In this document: positions 53,774 to 60,632 of the stretch, one piece after another
How the letters are laid out: each line of letters begins with the position of its first letter
Numbering within the stretch: the first letter of the stretch is position 1
NCBI GenBank assembly: GCA_963693025.1
Contig: OY843749.1
Coordinates: forward strand, 2,046,001-2,110,000
From: JAHRAW01 sp963693025
Lineage (GTDB): Bacteria > Pseudomonadota > Gammaproteobacteria > Arenicellales > Poriferihabitantaceae
Length of the DNA stretch: 64,000 bases
Direction of reading: 5' to 3'
Notes under the pieces: model-generated
The model's database searches: none
The model's input: the letters and a program-made list of their open reading frames with translations, nothing else
Told to the model about the DNA's origin: nothing
Position numbers and translations under genes: made by a program

Positions 53774-54782
53774 GGCTAAAAAGAGCACTCATACGGCGGT
53801 AACTGCCGGTTGCCTGTTTGCAGGCATTGGGGGATTTTGCGCGGGGTTAAAATCTGCCAGCGTAAAAGTTTTATGGGCAAACGAAAAAAATGAGTATGCG
53901 AGCCAAACATATGCTAAAAATTATCCCGGTATTCGCTTGATTCAAAAGGATATAAAGAATTTTTCGGTGATAGGCGACAAATTAGAGCCTGTTGATATAC
54001 TTACCGCGGGGTTTCCCTGCCAAAGTTTCTCCGTGGCAGGGGAAAGAAAAGGGTTTGATGACGAGCGTGGCCAACTTTTTTACCAAATCGTGCGTATTAT
54101 CAAAGAATTTGGCGATCAAAAACCATCTGTTTTACTGCTAGAAAATGTTCCGAATTTACGATACGGGAAAGGGGGTGTTTGGTTTGAGGAAGTTGTCAGA
54201 AATATAAAACTCGCGGGTTATTGGCTTGGACAACATAATTGTAAAGTGTTAAACACAGCAGAAATCACACATTTACCTCATCGAAGAGATCGGTTGTTCA
54301 TGGTGGCATTGGCAATCGATTCTTTTGATTGTAACGATTTTAATTTTCCCTTGCCCAACGGCAAGCCACTTGGTCTCGGGAATTTGGTAGACAAAACGAA
54401 AAAGAAAGCCCCTGACAACTACATGGAGAAAGACAACCGTTACTGTAAAATTATCAAGCGGAAAATGGATGAAGGCGAAAAAGGCAGTATTTACCAGTTG
54501 CGCCGTTCTTATGCGAGAGAACATAAGAACGAGTGCCCGACCCTCACCGCGAATATGGGAGGTGGTGGACATAATGTTCCATTTGTTAAAGACCGTTGGG
54601 GTATCCGTCGTTTGACGGTGGAAGAATACGCTAAATTCCAAGGGTTGGAGAAAATCAAGTTTCCCGACTCGATTCCCGAAAAAGAGATGTATCGGCAAAT
54701 TGGAAATGCGGTAACCGTACCAGTGGCAGAGAAATTAGCAAAAGAGTGCGTCAGGATATTAATAACTCGTGGAGGAATTTGA
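53772..54782 (+). CDS. DNA (cytosine-5) methyltransferase of a restriction-modification system
   Basis: 336 aa from ATG 53772. The ordered motifs are I (GCLFAGIGGFCAG), IV (GFPCQSFSVAGERKG with catalytic Cys), VI (LLLENVPNLRYG), VIII (HLPHRRDRLFMVAL) and X (EMYRQIGNAVTVPVAEKLA). The target-recognition part lies around residues 200-270. It is markedly AT-rich compared with its neighbours and abuts a GHKL ATPase gene, so it is a horizontally acquired modification gene. No cognate nuclease remains beside it. Confidence 0.92.
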   Translation: MAKKSTHTAVTAGCLFAGIGGFCAGLKSASVKVLWANEKNEYASQTYAKNYPGIRLIQKDIKNFSVIGDKLEPVDILTAGFPCQSFSVAGERKGFDDERGQLFYQIVRIIKEFGDQKPSVLLLENVPNLRYGKGGVWFEEVVRNIKLAGYWLGQHNCKVLNTAEITHLPHRRDRLFMVALAIDSFDCNDFNFPLPNGKPLGLGNLVDKTKKKAPDNYMEKDNRYCKIIKRKMDEGEKGSIYQLRRSYAREHKNECPTLTANMGGGGHNVPFVKDRWGIRRLTVEEYAKFQGLEKIKFPDSIPEKEMYRQIGNAVTVPVAEKLAKECVRILITRGGI

Positions 54783-54783
54783 A

Positions 54784-55505
54784 GTGACTCATTCTATTGG
54801 CTGGAATTTTCCGAGCAACGGTGGTGGACAAGAGTCTGGGTTTAATGACTCGGGAATTGAAACATTCGCAGGACAACCTTTTGAAAGTTTGGCGCGTGAA
54901 ATTATACAAAATTCCCTGGATGCGCGTGCGTCAAGAGACACTGCTGTCACTGTGTGTTTTGAGTTGGAAAAAATTCATATCGACGATTTTCCTGGTCACA
55001 ATGAAATACTAAGTGTCATGAAAAAATGCCTGAAAGCAAGTCAAGACGATCAGAAAGCGAAAGATTTTTTTCAAAACGCTGTGAAAGTATTGAATAGCGC
55101 AAATGTTAATTGCCTTAAAATTCTCGATTACAACACCACTGGATTACAAGACGGTAAAGATAAAAATATGAAAAGTGGTCAATGGCATCGTCTCATCAAA
55201 GCGATGGGTAAGCCACAAACCCAAGAACTTGCTGGAGGATCCTATGGAATTGGCAAAAACGCCCCTTTTGCCGTGTCAGCGTTACGGACAGTGTTTTACT
55301 CCACTCGATACAGAAAGAATGGGGAAATCAAGGAGTACGCTCAAGGCAAGGCGATTCTGGTGTCCCACGAACTAAATAATAGCGAAGAAACTACCCAAGC
55401 CGCTGGATTTTATGGCGTAAAGGAAAATTGCGACAGACTAAAGAAGGAGCAAATACCCAAGGTGTTAAAAAGAGACAAGACGGAAGACGGAACAACGCTA
55501 TTAAT
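54784..55505 (+). pseudogene. GHKL ATPase of MORC/MutL-like type, truncated by IS
   Basis: Begins with GTG at 54784 behind GGAGG, 1 bp after the methyltransferase stop. The N box (REIIQNSLDARASRD, about residue 40), D-box-like LKILDYNTTG and G box (GGSYGIGKNAPFAVSAL) mark a GHKL ATP-binding domain. The frame is cut at 55505 by IS copy 2 after ~240 codons, and the missing part is not in the window. Such ATPases accompany C5-methyltransferases in MORC-type restriction systems. Confidence 0.82.
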
Positions 55506-55611
55506 GGGAATTACATACATAAATCCGCAGAAAAAACATTTGACATTTCATTCTTGTTTGCCGCAAAATCCGCGAATACGGCAATAAAGCCAATCGTGGG
55601 GGATTTTTGAT

Positions 55612-56541
55612 ATGAAAAAGAGGGTAGCGAACACAATCAGCATTATTGAGTTGTTAGACAAATTTACCAGCGAGGATAAGGCGGTAGAATGGTTGGAGGG
55701 TGTTCTTTGGGGTGGCACGCCGACCTGTGCCCATTGTGGCAGTATTGAGGGCATTGGCACGGCGAGGAGTAAGGCGTATACCTATTGGTGCGGTGATTGT
55801 CGCAAGCATTTTACGGTAAAAACTGGCACGATAATGCATGCGTCCAAACTGCCGATGAGGAAATGGGTTGTGGCGATTTACTATTTGCTGACTGTCCGCA
55901 AAGGCATCAGTAGTTTGCGGTTATCCAAAGAATTAAGTATTACCCAAAAATCGGCTTGGCACATGCTCCACCGCATCCGTGCGGCTTGTAGCGATAGCGG
56001 TTATTCGTTGACCGGCATCGTTGAAATTGACGAGACCTACATCGGCGGCAAAGAGGGCAACAAGCACGCCAGCAAGAAACTATGCGCTGGCAGGGGTGGC
56101 GTAGGCAAGCAGGCGGTAATCGGTATGCGCGAGCGTGGCGGGCGCACAAAGGCGAAACCGATAGCCAGCACCGATATAACCACCATGCGCCGCGAAATCG
56201 GCGGAACGGTGGAGTTTGGGGCTACAATCTACACGGACGAGCACCGCTCCTATGACCGCCTACACACCGCCTATCAGCACGGCAAGGTCAGGCACTCGGC
56301 AAAGGAATATGTCAATGGAATGGCACACACAAACGGCATTGAGAGCGTTTGGGCGGTATTGAAACGCGGCTACAATGGCGTTTATCATAATTGGAGCGTC
56401 AAGCACATGGCACGATACATTGATGAGTTCGCATTCCGCCTCAATGAGGGCAATGTTGAGCGTGACACCATTGATAGGATGGAGTCGCTATGCGCTAATA
56501 TCATCGGCAAACGATTGCCATACAAAGAACTAATCAAATGA
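55612..56541 (+). CDS. IS1595-family transposase
   Basis: 309 aa. The N-terminal zinc ribbon has Cys39/Cys42 (CAHC) and Cys60/Cys63 (CGDC). The catalytic domain has Asp140 (VEIDETYIGG), Asp209 (TIYTDEH) and Asn241 (NGIESVWAVLKRG), the DDN-type site of the IS1595 family. GTIMHASKLPMRKWVVAIYY is the family linker. The start follows GTGGGGGATTTTTGAT. Confidence 0.93.
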   Translation: MKKRVANTISIIELLDKFTSEDKAVEWLEGVLWGGTPTCAHCGSIEGIGTARSKAYTYWCGDCRKHFTVKTGTIMHASKLPMRKWVVAIYYLLTVRKGISSLRLSKELSITQKSAWHMLHRIRAACSDSGYSLTGIVEIDETYIGGKEGNKHASKKLCAGRGGVGKQAVIGMRERGGRTKAKPIASTDITTMRREIGGTVEFGATIYTDEHRSYDRLHTAYQHGKVRHSAKEYVNGMAHTNGIESVWAVLKRGYNGVYHNWSVKHMARYIDEFAFRLNEGNVERDTIDRMESLCANIIGKRLPYKELIK

Positions 56542-56544
56542 GCG

Positions 56545-56700
56545 ATGAAAAAAGTCAATCTCAAAGAAAGTGACCTAAAACACGCCGCAAAGGAAATACT
56601 GCTATCAAAACGCGGGTTGCCGCCGGCTAATCTGGGCGACAAGCACCCAACGCCAGAACAGGCAAAGCGTAAATATCGACTTGTTCGTGCCGCCGAGTAA
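56545..56700 (+). CDS. 51-aa IS passenger ORF
   Basis: Identical in position to the ORF at 19326 in copy 1: it begins 4 bp after the transposase stop and ends shortly before the right inverted repeat. Lys-rich, possibly helical (ESDLKHAAKEILLSKRG). Function unknown; conservation in both copies, one with a dead transposase, is the only evidence that it is coding. Confidence 0.55.
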   Translation: MKKVNLKESDLKHAAKEILLSKRGLPPANLGDKHPTPEQAKRKYRLVRAAE

Positions 56701-56734
56701 ATATGCGGCTTGCGGATTTATGTATGTAATTCCC

Positions 56735-57600
56735 CTTAATTTTTATGTGTTGAAGGGCGATTGGCCGGGCAGCATCGGGTTGGTGTATGACAGCCTGATG
56801 ACCGGCTCGGCGGATGAAATCGACGGCTTGTATGGGCTGATTGCCGAGACGGTTGAATATCCCGAAGACAAAAGTTGGGCGGTATTCACGCTGCGCGAGG
56901 AGGCGGTGTATCACGACGGGCTGCCCATCGTGGCGGGCGATTTTGTGCACGCGTTGGAGACCGTCAAGCAGCACGGTCGCCCGTTCATCCAGTCGATTTA
57001 TGCCGATGTGCTGGGCGCCGAGGCGTTGTCCGACAAGCGCCTGAAATTCACCTTCGCCACGCGCGGCAGTATGAAACCCATCACCACCGCCGCCGGGATG
57101 TCGCCGTTGCCGCTGCACTACTGGAAGGACAAAGACGTCACCGCCTCCACGCTGACGCCGCCGCTTTCCAGCGGTCCGTACCGCGTCAAAAAACTGGAAG
57201 CCGGTCGCTCGATTACCTACGAGCGCGTCGCCGACTACTGGGGCAGAGACCTGCCAATCAAGCGCGGGCTGAATAACATCGACGAAATCCGCTACGAATA
57301 CTACCGCGACCTGACCGTGGAGTTTGAAGCCTTCAAAGCCGGCGAATTGGATTTTCGCGCGGAGTCGAGCGCCAAGCGCTGGGTGACCGAATACGACATC
57401 GCCGAAATCGAGTCGGGCGAGGTGATAAAGGAAGTCGTGCCGAATAAAAGTCCGCGCGGCATGGGCGGTTATTTTTTCAACTTGAAGCGCGAGAAGTTTC
57501 AGGATGCGCGGGTGCGCGAGGCGTTGATGACGTTGTATGACTTCGATGCGATTCAGCGCACCTTGCTGTATGGCCAATACAAGCGCATCGACAGTTACTC
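56735..57600 (+). pseudogene. YejA-like extracellular solute-binding protein, 3' fragment
   Basis: Continues the gene whose 5' end is at 17924. After CTTAATTT the frame reads FYVLKGDWPGSIGLVYDSLM, then PEDKSWAVFTLREEAVYHDG and the family-5 pattern LSSGPYRVKKLEAGRSITYE. It ends at LYGQYKRIDSY, where homologues continue for another ~200 residues. From 57591 the sequence belongs to a different gene in another frame. It is therefore broken at both ends. Confidence 0.88.
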
Positions 57601-58004
57601 ACACCGCAACGCCGCACGCGGACGGCGAGTTTGCCGATGAATATGCCCTCCTCAAAATCCGCTACAAGTTGCCGGATGAAGACACCTCGCGCTTGATGAC
57701 CACCGCCATCACCACCAACAATGAGCCGCCGCTCATCGCCACCGCACTGGGCGTGCACTGCCCGCCCGGCGGAAGTCTGTCCCTGTGGGATTGGAAATGC
57801 CTCGACCGAGACGCCAACTGGGCGGCGGCGGTGGCGGGCTTCGCGCAGTTGCTCAAAGGCGGCAAATACACCGGCGATTACAACTACGACGATGTCATCC
57901 AACTGGCAAGCCGCAACAAAGACACCGACCCCTTCGGCTACCGCGCGGAATTCATCCAACTAGTGCGGCTGGCAAAGTCGGCGGCGGCGATACAGACGCA
58001 GTAA
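57591..58004 (+). pseudogene. vWA-domain protein (YfbK-like), C-terminal fragment
   Basis: In the frame starting ACA at 57591 the protein reads TVTHTATPHADGEFADEYAL, then LKIRYKLPDEDTS and WAAAVAGFAQLLKGGKYTGD, ending DPFGYRAEFIQLVRLAKSAA. This matches the C-terminal domain (DUF3520 region) of YfbK-like von Willebrand factor A proteins, preceded in homologues by a vWA domain that is absent here. No start codon of its own is evident. Its own terminator follows at 58015. Confidence 0.75.
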
Positions 58005-58014
58005 GGGGTTGCGG

Positions 58015-58051
58015 TTGCCGGCGGGCGGTAAAATTCCGCCGGCAATTTTTT
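58015..58051 (+). terminator. intrinsic terminator
   Basis: Perfect 10-bp stem TTGCCGGCGG / CCGCCGGCAA with an 11-base loop, followed by six T. It lies 10 bp after the stop of the vWA gene fragment and is probably that gene's original terminator. Confidence 0.88.
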
Positions 58052-58061
58052 GCATCGCTTA

Positions 58062-58089
58062 TTGACAAACGCGGAAAATTGGTTATATT
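58062..58089 (+). promoter_or_regulatory. sigma-70-like promoter
   Basis: Consensus TTGACA at 58062-58067 and TATATT at 58084-58089 with a 16-bp spacer, directly after a terminator and about 115 bp upstream of the orphan gene at 58207. One of the clearest promoters in the window. Confidence 0.6.
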
Positions 58090-58206
58090 TCCACGCGGAT
58101 AGTAAACTCATTATCCGCCGCATTCTGCGTAGTTGGCCATTACTGTTTTATGGTCAGTTGCGCAGGATATTTTCTCATAACACCAACATCCAAACACGAA
58201 AAGACA

Positions 58207-58929
58207 ATGTTTAACCGAGTTTTATTCCAGGCGCTTTCTTTGCTGTTTTTGTTGAGTTTCAGTTTCCCTAGTTTTTCTGTAAAAATAAATTGTGATGATG
58301 AAAATCGTGTAGATAGAGAGCTACAAGATAAACCTAAAAATCATCTTCTCTTAGTTATGAAAGCCAAATGTTTGTTATTAAGAGGCAAAAAAGACGAAGC
58401 CTTTAAGTATTTAATAAAAGGAAAAGATCAAAAAGGGATTTACCCTGCTTATATGATGGCCAGATATATAAAAACCGATGGGACTTTTAAAGGTATTGAT
58501 GACCCAGTGAGAGCGAGTGAAATCATAGATTCGGCTATAGCTTCTTATAAAGAAGTTACAGATCTTATTAAATCCATTCCTAACTATCCTAATGCTAAAA
58601 CAACCGATGGTTCTACAGTTCTCTATGCTCTTTTAGAAGAAGAGCATTTATTTGAACTGGCTTCTTTTTATGCCATATCAGCAGGGTATTTTGATAGGTA
58701 TTTTTTGCAGGTTATAGATCATCATGTCCAGCTGAAACATTCTTCACCGAGTTATGAAGAGGGTATGTGGACTGGTGTTCCTTTGCTTCCTGCTATTCGG
58801 CATTATCAAGGTCCCGTTTACAGTTTAAATGTATTAGAAGAAGTCTCTACTCATTGCAGTCGTAATACTAATCCCTATGGGAATAAAGGATTGTACGATA
58901 TATATATAGAACTTTGTAATGGAAGTTAG
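58207..58929 (+). CDS. secreted low-GC protein of unknown function, TPR/Sel1-like
   Basis: 240 aa. Signal peptide FNRVLFQALSLLFLLSFSF with cleavage near FS-VK. The mature part contains a short helical repeat-like stretch (AKCLLLRGKKDEAFKYLIKG then YPAYMMARYIKTDG) similar to TPR or Sel1 units, and a Cys-containing C-terminus. It is very AT-rich, unlike the chromosome, so recent transfer is likely. The start at 58207 is chosen to place the signal peptide at the N-terminus. Confidence 0.65.
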   Translation: MFNRVLFQALSLLFLLSFSFPSFSVKINCDDENRVDRELQDKPKNHLLLVMKAKCLLLRGKKDEAFKYLIKGKDQKGIYPAYMMARYIKTDGTFKGIDDPVRASEIIDSAIASYKEVTDLIKSIPNYPNAKTTDGSTVLYALLEEEHLFELASFYAISAGYFDRYFLQVIDHHVQLKHSSPSYEEGMWTGVPLLPAIRHYQGPVYSLNVLEEVSTHCSRNTNPYGNKGLYDIYIELCNGS

Positions 58930-59095
58930 AGATTTAGAAAATGAGAGAGCTCATAAAGCACAAATCTGTAAAGATTTTATAAAATTAGAGGGGGAATTTT
59001 GCGAAAGTTATTCGAATGCAATAGGAGAAATCAAAAAGAAAAGAGATATTATTTTGAAAAGAATAGGCGAATTGTTTACAGACACCAACTATTGA
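58919..59095 (+). CDS. small low-GC ORF of unknown function
   Basis: 58 aa, charged and helical (MEVRDLENERAHKAQICKDF then IKKKRDIILKRIGELFTDTN). It starts inside the last codons of the upstream secreted-protein gene (ATGGAAGTTAG overlap) and has the same AT-rich composition, so it looks like a coupled partner. No family recognised. Confidence 0.45.
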   Translation: MEVRDLENERAHKAQICKDFIKLEGEFCESYSNAIGEIKKKRDIILKRIGELFTDTNY

Positions 59096-59157
59096 TTCTC
59101 ATTTTATAGATAATTGATTCTTACTTCATAGATAGATAAAATTAAAATAGAATCTAC

Positions 59158-59186
59158 AAGCCCTCCACAAAAGGGCTTTTGTGGCT
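59158..59186 (+). terminator. probable intrinsic terminator
   Basis: AAGCCCT and AGGGCTT flank CCACAAA and are followed by TT; an alternative fold pairs CCACAAAAG with CTTTTGTGG. It ends the low-GC gene pair. Either fold is hairpin-plus-T like. Confidence 0.5.
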
Positions 59187-59217
59187 TTTGAGTTGCGTTC
59201 AGCCATTCCGCCCCCGC

Positions 59218-59556
59218 CGTCATTGCAAGCTTGCCCCCGCAGTGTGTTAGCAGGGGTGTCCGTAACCCGCCGCTCAAAAGAAAAAGCACGGCGGCAACAG
59301 ACACGAGTCATACCCGCCATTCCCCAGCGCTCGTCATTCCCACCCACTTCGTCATTCGAGCGATGAAAAATCCGCCGGGAGCGGATTTTCGCGTAGCCCA
59401 AAGGGTTTGTATCAGGGATGATACAAACAAAAATATAGTCGCTGGCGCTCCTTATTTTTCTATCGTTCGAGAATGACGGGTGGGGGCTATTTTTCTATCA
59501 TTCGAATGACGAGTTATGGGCGGCTCCTTATTTTCTACCGTTCGGGAATGACGAAG
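59218..59556. repeat. intergenic palindromic repeat cluster, degenerate
   Basis: Starts CGTCATTGCAAGCTTGCCCC, with a GTGTCCGTAACCCGCCGC variant of the first stem. The middle contains CGGATTTTCGCGTAGCCC in place of the usual stem. It ends with three TTCTATCGTTCGAG-type outer ends. From 59557 to 59729 I see only leader sequence of the next gene. Confidence 0.8.
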
Positions 59557-59729
59557 TGAGTGGGTTGTTCAATTTATCGGCTTATTGGCAACTTGATAAA
59601 ATGCACAACATTGTTAAGAATTGAACCGTTGCAGTAGCATAATATGCTCACACACATTACCGTGGAACAACGGCATCGATTTTTCGCTTGAGTTCCCGCA
59701 TCAAAACACCGCTCAAATTTCCCGCACGA

Positions 59730-60485
59730 ATGCCAAACATCGACTCCATCATCACCGCCGCATCCCGCCACGGATTAACCGTGCGCGGTGGTTTCACGGT
59801 GGATGCGGATGACGGGGTGCCGGGTGTTGATGCTTCCAGTGAGCCGGCGACGGCGGGGTATTTGTTGTTGTTTGGGAACACCGGTTCTTCGATGTGGGAT
59901 GTGTTTCGTCGGTCGGATGAGTATCACGACGGGCGGGGGCATCCGTTGAATCGGTGGAGTGAGCGGGTGGGTTGTGCGATGGCGGGGGAGTTTTCGGGGT
60001 GGGCGTTGTTTCCGTTTGGGGGGCCGCCGCATTTGCCTTTTTTGCGGTGGGGCAAGAGGGCCGAGGGGTTGCGGAATTCGCAACTTGGGATGTTGATTCA
60101 TCCGCGCTTTGGGTTGTGGCATGCTTATCGTTTTGCGCTGGTTTTTGCGGAGCCTGTTGAATGGTCGGCGACCGTCGCCACCACCACCGTCGGCGAAAGC
60201 GCATGCCGGTCGTGCGCGGCGAAGCCGTGTTTGAATCCGTGCCCGGTGGGCGCATTTACCGCGAGCGGCTACGATGTCCAATCCTGCTTTCGCTATCTCC
60301 AAGCCAACCCGGATTGCCGGTGCATGACCGAAGGCTGCCAAGCGCGCGTCGCCTGCCCCGAAGGCGCGGGTTATCGCTATGACCCGCCGCACGCGGCGTT
60401 CCACATGCGCGCGTTTGTCGGCGCGATGGATGCCAAAGAGCGGCGCGCCGACTCGGACACCAAAGACCCCTACGCATCAATTTAA
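59730..60485 (+). CDS. 4Fe-4S ferredoxin-like protein of unknown role
   Basis: 251 aa from the ATG at 59730. A Cys-rich cluster CRSCAAKPCLNPCPVGAFT near residue 160 follows the CxxCxxxxCxxxCP ferredoxin pattern. More Cys lie in NPDCRCMTEGCQARVACPEG near residue 195. The N-terminal half (LLLFGNTGSSMWDVFRRSDE) resembles the substrate part of QueG-like proteins but is shorter. Probably an iron-sulfur redox protein; the reaction is unknown. Confidence 0.65.
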   Translation: MPNIDSIITAASRHGLTVRGGFTVDADDGVPGVDASSEPATAGYLLLFGNTGSSMWDVFRRSDEYHDGRGHPLNRWSERVGCAMAGEFSGWALFPFGGPPHLPFLRWGKRAEGLRNSQLGMLIHPRFGLWHAYRFALVFAEPVEWSATVATTTVGESACRSCAAKPCLNPCPVGAFTASGYDVQSCFRYLQANPDCRCMTEGCQARVACPEGAGYRYDPPHAAFHMRAFVGAMDAKERRADSDTKDPYASI

Positions 60486-60632
60486 CTACCCCGCCGCCGT
60501 TCCCCGGCTGTCTTGATTTAGAATCGCCCCTTCCTGTCAACCGTGGCGCTGGTCGCCCTACGTCGCCACCGCCACCACAGCCACCACCGCCACCGCCATC
60601 ACCGCCGCCACCACCCGCGATAAAAACCGACC

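Larger units (their letters stand above)
55506..56734 (+). mobile_element. IS1595-type insertion sequence, copy 2 (apparently intact)
   Basis: 1229 bp with 24-bp terminal inverted repeats (GGGAATTACATACATAAATC at the left). It carries an uninterrupted transposase and a small passenger ORF. Flanks differ: CTATTAAT on the left and CTTAATTT on the right, so the two sides come from different insertion events. The right flank matches the left flank of copy 1. Confidence 0.93.

Noticed and set aside
18169..56734. A 38.6-kb composite transposon
   Set aside because: The outer duplication matches, but the inner flanks of the two IS copies are unrelated and the interior carries many core genes and intergenic repeats. 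Recombination between IS copies or mis-assembly explains it better.
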